A stretch of 64,000 nucleotides of DNA, taken from NCBI GenBank assembly GCA_020746875.1, contig JAGTJL010000022.1, forward strand, positions 806,001-870,000. The letters are read 5' to 3'. The notes beneath the pieces were generated by a model. It did not search any database. It saw only the letters and a program-made list of their open reading frames with translations, and was not told where the DNA came from. Positions 24,141 through 35,844 of this stretch are shown here, one piece after another; position 1 is the first letter of the stretch; every line of letters starts with the position of its first letter. The stretch is from Rhexocercosporidium sp. MPI-PUGE-AT-0058 (lineage: Eukaryota; Ascomycota; Leotiomycetes; Helotiales). The position numbers and the translations under genes were made by a program.

Positions 24141-24412
24141 CTCAGGATTGAGATCTGCTAAGTAGCTGAGAAGCTTCGTCTAAGCTGCTGGCATTATACC
24201 CTACAATAGCTACTTGTTTTAATTAGCTAAGTCTTGGTCTTGAGCGCTCTTATTAGAGAACTAAAACAATCTCGCACGATCCGGCGAAATGCTGAAAAGA
24301 CTATAGATGTGGACAGGCTGGTTCGTTGCAATTAGCAGAGGCAAGACTGTAAAGAGTAACCTATTTGCGATCTCTGAGGATTGTATCTGAGGATATATTA
24401 GCCGTCAAATCG

Positions 24413-25559
24413 CTAGGGGCCCCCGGAAGAAGGATTTGCTGGAAGCTGGGCTGCAACTGCAACCCAAGGGATATATTTCTGTTCCTTTGCCCAAGCTCTT
24501 GACCGTTTATCCATCAGATCGCACTGTATGCTGTGATGAACAACGAATTTGGTGATTATTAATTCTCCGGCCGATCTATGTTCAATCCCAAATTTGAAAG
24601 AATGATCGAAATGGTATGCTGGGTCCTCGAAGGCGTATTTCACTGCATTGTTGATTTTCAACTTGTGTCTGTAAGATTCAAACGCCATTTAGCAAGAACA
24701 TGTCAGAGGGATAAACTTATGCCAACTACTTACGGTCGAATTGCTTCTGCATCTGTCAGCTTAATTTCAACCGACATATCAGCAGATCCAATTTCGAGTC
24801 TCTCGATATTTCTCATGAACAATAAACCGTTCTTCCCGAACTCCGATGCAAAGCTTCGAAGGACATCCAGTACTTCGGAAGCTGTTGTTTCCCAGTCTGA
24901 AATCTCACTCTTGGCTACCTGTGCTTGGGTACGGAGCGGAATTCGGATGATGGTCCCGTCCAGTTCCCGATCAAAATGCTTCATAACAGTTTGAAAGGCA
25001 GACATATGCTTTTGGATTTTAATATTCCCGGAATACTTCACGAAGTCATAAACAGGGCCTCCGAGAGACCATGCATAATGTGGATCAAGGATGAGTAATT
25101 GGTTCCTTGACACTATCGAGGGTGAGTCTGTCCAGTTGTACTGTACACCTGCACGATCAGTAAGTTTTGCTTGGCGCTTCGACAATGCACCTACAGAATT
25201 AAAACCTCGTCCAAATTTGCCAGTGGTTGAGCCATCGTGAAGCTTCAAGGAGTTACTGAGACGTGAAAGATTCTCAAAGTCCGTATCTGTGAATATGGCG
25301 TTGTTGTAAGCCAAGAGAGCTGGGCTTTGGTATTGTTCAAGGCTGGGATTGATGAATTCCTGATCGGGATCCTTAACAGGATATGTTCTTTCGTCGAGTA
25401 TGAACCGCTATGGAGGAAATCAATTTGCGACCAGTAGAGGCACGAAAGTTACCTACCACTTCCGTAGCACCTGCATCATCAGCGTTTTGCAACAGTTCCC
25501 GAAGAACGGTACCCCCGGCTGGATAATCTCGACATATGTTTTTGAGGGCTATTGTCAAG
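24413..25559 (-). pseudogene. Truncated sacsin-like GHKL ATPase gene
   Basis: Pieces 25559-25457, 25407-25195, 25140-24734 and 24668-24413 join through GT-AG introns (the third, 54 bp, GTAGGT...GTACAG, also reads through in frame). The product begins [20 protein letters not shown] then QNADDAG, the N box of Hsp90/sacsin-type ATPases. It continues with LDERTYP, LLAYNNAIFTDTDFENL and GKFGRGFNS (glycine-rich ATP lid), then YIPWVAVAA, where sacsin-repeat proteins normally continue into GxAFCFLPLP. Here the frame stops right after that motif, near the AT-rich hAT block. Intact fungal relatives are far longer, so this is an N-terminal stump. No convincing start codon was found: an in-frame stop lies just upstream of 25559, so exon 1 may be missing. 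Sacsin relatives are chaperone-like; those near NLR/HET genes have no settled role. Confidence 0.7.
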
Positions 25560-27833
25560 CTTTAAACTTAATGATTTTGATGGATAGGCTGAAGCTCCAT
25601 AATTTGGAAGATGTTATGGCTTTGTGGAATCAGACGGTTGTTGAAAGATTCGAAATTGGATGATGTTGGGTTTCGTTCAAACAGAAGTACTGGGGAGCTT
25701 CAAGCTAAGGCTCGGGAAGGTTGGTTACACAAGATCAATAGGCAACGAAGCGGCCGGCAACTTGCAGGCTTTGACACCCTGGATATCCATCGGTCTGCGT
25801 TCACTACCCCAGATATGCCACCTCTGTTGGAAACTTGAAGGCTTCTGGTTCGTCAAACTCATGGTAATGGAGGAGGACGTCTAACTCAAGACTATGTGCA
25901 TGCAGAAGTGTTCCAGACGGCTGTGCCACCTTCTTCAGAGACCAGGGTAGCGCCCAGCAATGATAAATGACAGCCCTGTGAAGCCAAGCTCAATTCCCGC
26001 ACTTGCGCAATAGCCATCTGGTTCGTTGTAGGTTGCAGTTCGAGCCCCTGCAGCCCTCCCGGAACATCCGCACACCCGAAACTGTTTCAGAAGCCGATGG
26101 ATGGCAGGTTCTTGAATTGACAACCCAGTGGCGTGCTCGTAGCCGCACACCCTTTGGTGTCGTGTATAGTCCTGTCGTTGGCTTTTAACCGTGAAGGGAA
26201 CTGAGATGAGGAAGGGGCCTGAGCGATGCCCCTTCCGTAGCACGTGACTGATATAAAGTTAGGCTCCCTCTAATTAAAAGGTTTGGACTAGCCATTTAGT
26301 ATGGTGTCGTGCGGTCGCAGAAGTGAATCTACTGCTACAAACTGCGTATCTTAATATATATGCTTTCCCGTCCTCTGGGTCACGCGACTCTCCAACACGA
26401 CACATGATCATTTATTTGAATAACTTAAAGGACCCATTCTGAATTATTCTAGGAACTAATTTGCTGTCAAGGCTGCTCTGCATCCGGTGGTAGTCTGGAT
26501 TGAGAAGTAGGACTTGGCGGTGCTGAAGCTTAATTTTGTGACCTCACCGACATCTGGATCTGTAGTTTTGAAAATTTTTCGTATAGAGTGGAATATATGT
26601 TAAATGATGCTACAAGGTTTGACCAATTAGATACCAAATGGATATATCCTACTAGGAGGATCTGGGCTTTCACAGGGGTTGGAAAGTCATGACCTCTCTG
26701 ACCAAATAAGTCATGATGCCCGTCTCTGGAGGAGGCAGGAAGTGTCGTTCGCGAGACGTTACCCCCGATACTTCCCTATCTCAGAGGATCGAAAGGAGGC
26801 CATTGAAAAATCCAAAGAAAAGGGCTCGTCCCATAGAACTACACCAGTCGCAAGGCGTTGTTTGAAGAGGGGAACGCTTTCGAAGGCGATCGGGCGTTGG
26901 TGTGTAGGCGAGGCGAGAGCTGAGAGCATATAGTTGCTATAAAATTTTGGAGAAATCTGTATGATATAATGATATCTTGGGATCAAAATAGATGGCTTGT
27001 ATGGTTAGCTACTTTTGATCAATTACGCTACGTAGCCTAGCAAGTAGATGAGGAACCTCCACCTCTTTTCCTTTTCCCTCCGATGCCCTACAGCTTCCAC
27101 AAGCACTGACCCCCCACAAGCAGAGGTATCCAAGGAGCCTACTTTCCAGGTATTGTTCAATTCCCCTGTCTGTTGCAAAGAAGGAGCAAAGCTACGGTTA
27201 AGGAAATATAGCTACGGGTCGTATTTTAAACTATCCGTTTACGGATAGTCCCCGGTGGAACAGCAACGGGTCGTAACATGTGGCCTCGTGAACGTTCCCG
27301 TGACATTAAAGCAGCTGCTTTTGAATTTAAATAGATTTTAACTACTTAAAATATAAATTTATAATGATATAGTTTAGCCTTTTAGCTTTCCTAGGACTTA
27401 AAAAATATTTAACTTATAAATTTGGAGCAGGTCTTTAACTGATTAACGTAAAAAAAAATCATTAAATTATTGGCATATTAAATTAACTGACACATCGCTG
27501 ATAACGTTGACTGATTTCCTGGACAGCCTGCGTACTGTGATGCTTGCTCTATTAAAGACGGCAATCACGTGTGAATAGCGCCTCACATTCTATGGCGGGA
27601 ATATGAAGATAACAAGAGTCTCTTAGAATCTATAACTACGTAGGGAAGAAGGTAAGGAGAGAAGTAAGTTATATACAAAGGTAGGCTCCACAGAGGCTCG
27701 TCTAATCTCGGTAACTTCCCAAATAGGAAGTGCGTAGCCGAGACTGGAAATGAGGCTCTGGGAGCTTTAAACCGTCACACGTACATAATAGAAGGAGCTT
27801 GACCACGTCGTTCACTTGTAATTAGCCTTTTAT
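25560..27833. other. Intergenic, no supported gene
   Basis: 2.3 kb between the sacsin-like stump and the second HET gene. A 102-codon minus frame at 26243-25935 matches nothing known. AT content rises after 27300. I see no domain motif. Confidence 0.45.
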
Positions 27834-29699
27834 TCACCTTAACCTTAACGGCTCAACTTTATACCCACTAATTATATCCCCAACTTCTACGCTTTCAGGC
27901 ATATCCTTCATCAGTTCGCCTCGATTAGCACTACCATAATATCCTTCACTAATCACTAAATAATAATCGTCTGCAGGTCGAATAATCATAGGTTTATCAC
28001 ACCCAAAGATCATCCATACCTCATCTCCTTCAGCTGCGGACTTGAGTGTCAGGCCCATCCCACCATTTGCCCCAACAAAAGGGAGATGCTTTCCAATAAC
28101 GCCCCAAGCCAGCCTCGTGAACATTGTCCCGTTATCAAATATTGCTCCAGATTCCGTGTCCATTTGGATAATGTCCAACATTTTATAGCGGCGTTCGCTA
28201 GGTTTGGTCTCCGCTATGCGAGAGACTTTAACGAGAGCATCGGCACTCATTGTAATTGCTTGCTTGAGTTTGGTGTGTGCGTCGGCATCCTCTGGTTTGA
28301 AATTGTCGACTGCGGCCAGGGTGCTAGCTAATGCAGGCCATTGGGGTAAGTCGAAGTCATCCGCAATATCGGACTCCTGTCCAGTTCTAACCTGATTTGA
28401 TCGTGCCTTTCTTATCATAGATTTGCAGCTGTCAAGAAAAACAGACGTAGGGGTGTTATATAGTTCGACACCCTCAGGGAGATTGAATATCTGATCGATG
28501 CGATCAACACGTATCCCATAAGCATTGAGTGTTGAGCAATCAGCAGAGAAGCTCGGTTTGAATCGCGACATGAATGAAGGCAATTTGTTCTCGAATTTTG
28601 GCGAATAGGATATCCATATTCGGGTTGAGGGGTCTCTCCAATCAGGTACCCAACTTGGGAGTGTCCGCTCCTGATGAGGACATCTCCAATTAAGACCAGC
28701 GTAGAGAAGAAAGTTAAGTGAGTTGTACTTTCGTAACACGAAATCAGCAACACTGGTATAGGTATCCTTAACCGAATAGTCGTAGCTTATCGTCAGGCCT
28801 CCCTCAGAGTAATCATTGGCCAGATGAAGTATACCATATAACCGATCGCGATCATCTGTACATTCAAGCTTATATGAAATTGCCAGTATTTCCAGAAGGT
28901 TTAGATCACAGTTGCTCAGTGTGGAACCCTGCAGCGGGCGGTGCTGGCTGTCGAGAAACCCAAATCTCGAGGGGAGACTGATATTTGGATAGATGTCAAC
29001 CCAGTCAATCCATATCGGGGTGTTGATATCAACAGCGGAAAACCTGCTAGAGGCGAGCCGAAGAAAATGGTACACATTGAAACTAGGGAGTACAGCATCC
29101 CGGCATTGAATAACCAAATTTGCCGCGTTGCTGACCTCTTGCTGAATCCATACCCTCATCCAGTAAGGATTTTTGAAGATGGGTTTCAGTGGCTCCCAGA
29201 AAGAGGCATCGGTTCCAAGGTCGTCGTCGATACTGTGATCGTCGAAGGTGAGCAATTTGCGCAACGCTGGGTTGTTGAGATCAATTTCAATGTCCAGCCA
29301 GACATACACGGTGGCAGCGTTTTGATATATCTTTCGCATGAGCTGGACCTGGTCGCTCCGCTCTTGGACGTTATTTTGGTTGATGCATATTGCATCGATC
29401 CAAATCACACGCGGCTGGTCACGCAGGCGCAAGGCATGGAGCGCTGCTGCAAGATTTGAAGTCACTTTGAAATTATCGTCTTGGTTTAGTTGGATTTTTT
29501 TGGCGCCATTTGTCGTTCCCCACATGTAAGAAAGTGCATCGTAACGAGGGTTGGTATGTTTGCCGTCGTCGAGATTGCGTCGGCTGAGCTTCCCAGATAT
29601 TGGACTCGTCTCCGGGCCTGGTAGGAGCTCGAGGAGCCTGACTTCAGCGTTCCCGGGCTTCAGCGGAGTTGTCGAATAAGCACTTTCGGTCGCGGGCAT
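27834..29699 (-). CDS. HET-domain (heterokaryon incompatibility) protein, single exon
   Basis: The ATG at 29699 gives 621 residues (MPATESAYST...); the open frame extends 36 codons further only from a TTG. The HET domain is well kept: YDALSYMWGT (53-62), VIWIDAICINQNN (98-110, canonical WIDAxCINQ), MRKIYQNAATVYVWL (121-135) and PYWMRVWIQQEV (178-189). The later RDRLYGIL block and the C-terminal DEVWMIFGCDKPMIIRP, then YYGSANRGELMKD, are usual for the long HET-6-like group. Expected role: trigger of incompatibility cell death after non-self recognition. No introns are needed and no frameshift is seen, so the gene looks intact. Its start is only about 237 bases from a solo LTR on the opposite strand. 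Confidence 0.92.
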   Translation of the reverse strand: MPATESAYSTTPLKPGNAEVRLLELLPGPETSPISGKLSRRNLDDGKHTNPRYDALSYMWGTTNGAKKIQLNQDDNFKVTSNLAAALHALRLRDQPRVIWIDAICINQNNVQERSDQVQLMRKIYQNAATVYVWLDIEIDLNNPALRKLLTFDDHSIDDDLGTDASFWEPLKPIFKNPYWMRVWIQQEVSNAANLVIQCRDAVLPSFNVYHFLRLASSRFSAVDINTPIWIDWVDIYPNISLPSRFGFLDSQHRPLQGSTLSNCDLNLLEILAISYKLECTDDRDRLYGILHLANDYSEGGLTISYDYSVKDTYTSVADFVLRKYNSLNFLLYAGLNWRCPHQERTLPSWVPDWRDPSTRIWISYSPKFENKLPSFMSRFKPSFSADCSTLNAYGIRVDRIDQIFNLPEGVELYNTPTSVFLDSCKSMIRKARSNQVRTGQESDIADDFDLPQWPALASTLAAVDNFKPEDADAHTKLKQAITMSADALVKVSRIAETKPSERRYKMLDIIQMDTESGAIFDNGTMFTRLAWGVIGKHLPFVGANGGMGLTLKSAAEGDEVWMIFGCDKPMIIRPADDYYLVISEGYYGSANRGELMKDMPESVEVGDIISGYKVEPLRLR

Positions 29700-29935
29700 A
29701 TTTGAGCCTTGGATGGAGTTGCTGAATATAAGAAATATGAGGTGTGATGGGTTGGTTATCAGCGTTTGTGCTAGTGGGGCATAAGCTCGGTACGTACAGC
29801 CGTACAACTTCCATAACTAGCTTCAATCCTGCGGGGCACTAGCCTCGCGAATTTCTGGCCCTTAGCAAAAAGTTGAAAACGCCTCGGAATACTACACCTT
29901 AATAACGCCTCTAAATTAAAAGCTATAAACGATAA

Positions 29936-31513
29936 TGTGGTGGGGTTGACCTCAGAGGTCCATTTGTCACGTGATTGAGCTGCATCTTGCTGTATTTAAG
30001 ATAGCCTCTAGGGCAACATCCTTTACGAACCGGAAAGCATAGGTCCGTGCTCCACAGGGCATTTTACTGAATTTGCAGCCCTGAACCTCTAAATTAGCAA
30101 TTATGGCTATAACACCTCCCCTCGACGACTGGCATTATAAAAAAGGCTTCTAAATCGCTATGAAACACAAGGAGGCTATGCGCTAATTACACTAGTACGG
30201 AAAAGTCCCGATTTACGCCTTTTAATTACGATACAAAAACCTTTTTATCGATGAGCCTCTTCCTAAGAGTATGATTCGTAAAATCCTTAGCTACGCAGCC
30301 CTTAAACGCGCTCGCCCTAGAAGAGGCCTTGCCTTTCTCTTAATCGATAGAGAAGTTGATGAGGTTATTATATACGTATTATAGATGTAAGAGACACGAA
30401 TAATAAATTAATAGAAGGTTCGGAAGGAATATAGGCTCGCTTACTTTATGGATACCTTTAAACGCCGGATATATTAACGAGGCTATTATCGTTGTATTAC
30501 ATATTAAAAGCTATACCTTATACTTATTTAAGTTAAGACTTGATTTTTATGGGCGATCGCACATATGTTTTAGACTATAGAGTAGTTAAAGGTTCTTTGG
30601 AGTAATAAGGTTACATTTCTTATTAATGACCGAGTTATGAAAGCAAAAGTTACGAGGAATATTAATTACGGTCAATTAGAACGATTCTGCGACTCTTATA
30701 TTTAATATTAATTTCATAGAGGCTATACGACACTTGTTAACGCGTGGGGAGTAATTAAATATGAATATAAATTACGATTAGTCTTTCTTAATATCTATAG
30801 TAAGAAAGGCGCCTTCTTATAGTCGGATTACCTTTACTAATTATTAAAACCGTATATTTAAGGAATCCTAGAGGCTTTTGCTCTTATTACACATACCCTT
30901 CGCCCTTCCGTAGAACTGTTATTTATAGAGGACAGAAATGCAGCTCACGGACATAAATTAACGACGAATTGCTGTGTATAATACCGTATAAAACATAGGA
31001 TTATCTTTATGCCTTATCCTTTTACCTTACCTAATATGAATCCGATTGAAAAGTGCTGGCGTTAGATTAAACAAGTTCTTTATAAACGTGCTCATTAATT
31101 TATAACTAAAGTAAAAATGCGCTAAGCCGTAATTAAAGAATAGGAGGCTATACCTCAAGATTGAATTAATTAATTGATTTTAAAGTAAGAGCATTGGGTA
31201 ACTATACTTATATAGCGCCATAAGTGGTTTACTCCTAATTAAATTCTGCTTTAATACCTAGCTTTAATGATTGTACTTGAAAATGCCCTGTGGAGCACGG
31301 ACCCATGCTTTCCGGTTCGTTAAGGACAACAACGATTTTTACCACTACAACTTTTCCTTCTTATTCAAACTATACCTCTCCCCTCCCTTGACAAATTGTA
31401 CTCCTTAGATATGCGATATCTCTAGTATTCGTCAAATGGGTATTTCCTACGTTTACCCTCCGGCACTTGCTTTGCTACCCTCTCGTTCTGTGCTTAGTGT
31501 TTTCCCCTCCACA
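29936..31513 (+). repeat. Solo LTR (281-bp Gypsy family) split by a Tc1/mariner insertion
   Basis: Begins TGTGGTGGGGTTGACC and ends TTTTCCCCTCCACA, flanked by ATAA on both sides (29932-29935 and 31514-31517), a 4-bp duplication as in the full-length copy. Removing 30026-31320 restores an LTR of about the normal length. Confidence 0.8.
30026..31320 (+). mobile_element. Tc1/mariner transposon, RIP-degraded
   Basis: Terminal inverted repeats of about 40 bp (starting CGAACCGGAAAGCATAGGTC) match at all but one position and flank a 1.3-kb body, inserted at a TA in the LTR. The decayed transposase is readable on the plus strand: ALKRARPRRGLAF in the DNA-binding half, LLFIEDRNAAHGHKL (second catalytic Asp) near 30920, and LPNMNPIEKCWR (catalytic Glu, DDE_3 type) near 31035. 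Stops, including TGG-to-TAG in the last motif, make it inactive. Confidence 0.85.
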
Positions 31514-31779
31514 ATAATTTAATTATTATATTTTAAATATTTATATATAAAAGGACTTTTTGTGCATCGTTCTAATCGTAGTGTTATGAGGAGGGAAATT
31601 GAGGGGTTTACGACTCTACGAAGCCACGGGGAAATGCAAAGCCTTAACAAAAATCGCAAGTTCTAGGAAATTAAGTAGTTAAGGACTTAATCCTGTTAAA
31701 ATGGAATATCCTAGCTACGTTATAACTAATATAACGCTAGTGGTTATCGACTCTTCGCTTGCAACTCGACCTAAATCTT

Positions 31780-32230
31780 TGTCACGGTCCGTGTATTTAT
31801 TCGGTGTAAATACAGTGGGTTATGTTGATCTCAATAGTTAAGAAATAAGTGTATTACGTACGGTGAGAAAGACAATAACTAATATAAGTGAAATACTATT
31901 TTTAGTTAAGCACGAAGCTCTTATCTAATAGCAGACGTGCCAGTCTTATATAAGACCTTCGTCTTTCTCTAAATCCTCTTGAATCCTAAGATTCCAAAGA
32001 TCCCTTAAGGTCCTGAGATCCATCACATGATACATAATCGTGGAAACCCGCGGTCACAACACCACTTCCGAGATTATGCTATAAATGATTGTTCTAAGTA
32101 CAGGTAGGTCCCGGGACTCTCTTGACTCCCAGGAGCCGCACTCCCAGGAACCACTTGGTTCCTGGGACTGCGCCGGCTCCTAGAACATCTCCTCCAAGGA
32201 CCCAGTGGTCGCCCAGGAGCGTCCGTAACA
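31780..32230 (+). repeat. 451-bp solo LTR, little mutated
   Basis: Starts TGTCACGGTCCG and ends CGTCCGTAACA, with inverted ends. It is flanked by the 5-bp duplication ATCTT (31775-31779 and 32231-32235). Composition is balanced, unlike the surrounding RIP-altered DNA. Orientation is not certain. No internal domain remains. Confidence 0.8.
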
Positions 32231-32401
32231 ATCTTATGATTATGAACTTACTACGCGGAAAGACAAGAACGACTTTTTAATAAGCTTTATTTGTGAAGCT
32301 TTTATGAATAGAATTAAAAAGCTCCTTTGCTTGTTAAAAACTAAAACCTTAATAATCTTAAATAATTGACTTTCGCCGATATATTATAACGAGTTATGTA
32401 A

Positions 32402-32651
32402 TGTTGATTTGTAATCAGTGCTTCTCGGCTGTTTCCAGAACTTCGCTTAGCTGTCACATGACATACATACGTCAAAGCCTACGTAAGCTATTACGCGGCA
32501 TTACGCAAGCTATTACGTAGCTAAAAGCTTCTAGAAGCTAGCAATCGTGTATATAAAGAGCCTTAAGCTCTCTAGTTTCCGAAGCTCAAGCAATTCAAGA
32601 ATCAATTCAAATCACGTGTCGTTTCCTCTCTCTGATTCGCCTATTTCCACA
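32402..32651 (+). repeat. Copia-like LTR remnant
   Basis: Starts TGTTGATTTG and ends GATTCGCCTATTTCCACA, similar to both ends of the Copia LTR in this window (TGTTGGATTTC ... CGCCTATTCTCACA, element sense). It contains a TATATAAAG box. Flanks do not match, so it may be truncated. Confidence 0.5.
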
Positions 32652-34260
32652 AACTTTAAGAAAGACTTCGTTATTATAATAATCTTAAGATATTTCTAGT
32701 TACGCAGCAGTTTTACTTTTTCTGAATTTGCTTTAATTCCTTTTATAATAACGATATAATTTAAATATTTAATATAAATAATATAAATAATATGAAATTC
32801 ATATTTCTTAATATTAACTTATAGGCTAGCTTTTATAAATCGTTTTAAAATTATTCTAACTTATTTTTTATATTCTTTTATCATTTCCGAATAAATTAAG
32901 ATATTATTAAGATATATTATATAAAAGTCGTTTAAATAATTTAATAATACGTCGTTTATATAACGTTAATACGTATTTAGTTTATTATAAAGTCCGAAAA
33001 GTAATACTTTATATTTATAAGTTCTATATCTCGTGCAGAAAATTATATACTCTTCCGACTCGGGGTCTATTCGGATGCGATTAAATACGGCCCGAATATC
33101 AAGTTTAATAAATACTTTAGCTTTTGATACGCGGGAAAAGAGCTCGTTAATTTTCGGTATAAGGTATAAGTTCTTCCGCGTTAGCGTATTTAAACGACGG
33201 TAATTAATATAAAAACGTAACCTTTTATCGCTTTTTTTTATAAAAAGAATAAAAAAAGCAAAAAAACTTTAACTTATTTCGATAAACTTTTTATTAAAGT
33301 TCTTTTAAAAGTATTCTTTTAATACTTTTAATTCTTTTATTAATTAACGGTATAAAGGAGAATAAGAATTAAATAATAAAGCTTTTAATTAAGTCTTATA
33401 ATCGTAATATTAATAAAGTAATAAAACGTTTAATTCCGTTTTAAAAAAATGCTTTCTTAAGAAATTAATATTATTTCAGAAGCCTTTCGGCCACGATCCG
33501 GAAAGTATTTAGATTCTTTTTTTTACATTTCTTTTTATAAATATTAATTATAAAGAGTTTAATATTTTTACGTTTCATATTAAAGTGGAATACGTTTATA
33601 TTAATCTTATAAATAAAGAAAAGAATTCTTTATAGAATTGTAATAAGCTTTAAGCGACGGCGTAATCGTAGACAAAGCTTTCTTGCTTTTAATTTTCCGG
33701 CCGGCTTTAATAATAAGAGTTCCGGAGCTGTTTCTGGCTTTAGATTTTTAAAAGGATTCTTTAGTAACGTTAATACTTATATATAATTAATAGCGAATTA
33801 GCAGTATCGTCGTCTTTAATTAATTTAATTTATAATTATATCGCGTTAATTAGCATTAAGTTAATAATAGCTAGTAATTCTTATTTTAACTTTAATAAGA
33901 AGCGATATAATTATTTTTTTCGTTTAGCGAAGAATTCGTAAATATACAGAAAATTATATAAGACAGTTAGTAACCGAATCGAGTTTGACGCAGAAGCGTT
34001 TTATTTATTTAATATTAATTCTTATATCTTAATTTCTTAAATTAAATATAATAAAAAAGCAATTATATACGTGTCTGCCCTTTATTATTAAGTAAAAACG
34101 TATATAATAAAAAGCGTAGCTTTATACGGAATTCTAGAAATTACGAATTAAGATAATATAAAGAAAAGATAGAATTTTTATTTTTAAAGTATAACGGCGC
34201 GAATAGGAACCTATTGTATTACTATTAATAAAAGACTAAAGACGCAAAAGGAAGAAGGTC
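32652..34260 (-). mobile_element. Gypsy-type retrotransposon pol relic
   Basis: On the minus strand near 33250-33000 the frames read YRRLNTLTRKNLYLIPKINE, LFSRVSKAKVFIKLDIRAVF and NRIRIDPESEEY. This is the classic Ty3/Gypsy reverse-transcriptase region (DYRxLNxxTxKxxYPLPxI ... LDLRxAYxxIRI). Stops and shifts abound. This is a different lineage from the 12.6-kb family. Ends are not resolved. Confidence 0.65.
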
Positions 34261-35844
34261 GTAAGGATCCCCGAGTATAAATACATGTAACAGGGGCGCT
34301 AGTGCGGAGAGCCGCGCTAAGCTAAGCGAAGCCAGCCGGCTAGCGTAAAGCTCTACGACGTATTACGACAAAACTAGTCCTAATACGGCTTAATATTATA
34401 AGATTATATTAAGCATATTACCGTATTCGGTATAAAGCATACCTTTCCATAACTCAACTACCTTTGCATAAAGCTCTAGCTTCGCATAAAGCTCCAGCTT
34501 CCGTGCTTTGAACCTCGGAAGCTTTAAGCTTCCGGTAAAGGGTTATTCAGGGCTAAAACAGTGGCTTTCGGAAGCTCTGGTGATATAAAGCTAGTCTTGA
34601 TACAAAGCTAGTCTTGATACAAAGCTAGTCTTAATATAAAGCTAGTTCTAAAACAAAGCTAGTTTCAATACAAAGCTAATAACCGATGCGAGAGCAAATA
34701 GCCGATGCGAGAGCTAAATAGCTTGGCGCCCAAAAGTAGTTATATAGACCTAGTTTCCCCCGAAGTAATAGAATCATCATTCATACCAAATTTCCTCTTT
34801 TCAAAAGTCCTTTTTATTTAATATAATAACGCTTTTATTTAATATAATTAATAGTAGTAAAGTATTAAAAGAACGCTTAAGAGTCTTCTTAAATAATAAG
34901 CTTAACTTAACACGAGAAAATCGAGGGCGAATTAGCTTATTATTAAAGTCATTAATAAGCGCATTTTTATTTTTGCGCGAGAAAAAATGTAGCTAATTAT
35001 TTTTAGGATTTATTTTGACAACCGAACGAGTAGGAGGAGAATTATTAATAAGCTCATTATCAAGCTTATTATTAAACACTTCTTAATTATTTAACTCATA
35101 TTTAACATTTTATAATATAATTATTAACGATTAATTTAATAATATTAAAGTTACTTAAAAATAAAGTTAAGAAATTATATTAAAAAAGAACTTATTTAAC
35201 GAGCTGTAATTTAATTATTAATACGCGCAGTCGTTACTCTAAAAGCTTTAAGAGGCATGGCTAGTAATCGAGGGAAATTTACTAAAAGAGATAAAAGATT
35301 AAAAAATAAAAAAATAAAAATAAGCAGGTAAGTAGGCACGTGAGTATAAAATGCGTTAATATTAAGTAAAGGTTAATTGTAATAATATAAAGGTCGATAT
35401 ATATATATTCCTAGAGGTAATCGTGATCGCGCTACTGCGGTACGGGACGCTTAAATTAATAATAAACCTATTAACCTAAGAGGCGGTGTATTATATAAGT
35501 TAATAAGAGGCTAGCACACACTATTACGGCTTCCTGTTATACACAGTAATTACTTTAAAAGAACTAAATTCACTAATCACAGCTTAATAACTTAATAATT
35601 GAACAGGACGGCACGAGATCTTAATTATAAAGTAAACCTTACTTTAGCCTTATTTTTAAAACCTACGATTTACATACGTTAGATATCATAATTAAAATCT
35701 TGTTTACTTGATTACTATAGCTTATTTATATATTTAAATCTTATTTATTTAATTATATATATTTGAAATATGTGTTTATATTCTTATTTATTATTAATAT
35801 TAATTACTTAATTATAAGGTCCAATAGTAGAGTGCCACCACAGT
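34261..35844. other. AT-rich repeat DNA without identifiable domain
   Basis: Contains a GC-richer patch (34260-34370), AAGCTC-rich short repeats, the 17-bp minisatellite below, and otherwise RIP-like DNA. Probably further retrotransposon pieces. Confidence 0.4.
34587..34671 (+). repeat. 17-bp minisatellite, five units
   Basis: Five units of AAAGCTAGTCTTGATAC with a few substitutions, followed by a partial sixth (AAAGCTAAT). The first two are identical. Confidence 0.85.

Noticed and set aside
25935..26243. 102-codon minus-strand frame
   Set aside because: No motif or homologous-looking segment; composition and length fit chance in non-AT-rich DNA.
29700..29807. 36-residue N-terminal extension of the second HET protein
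   Set aside because: It would start at TTG. The ATG at 29699 precedes the conserved part at the usual distance.
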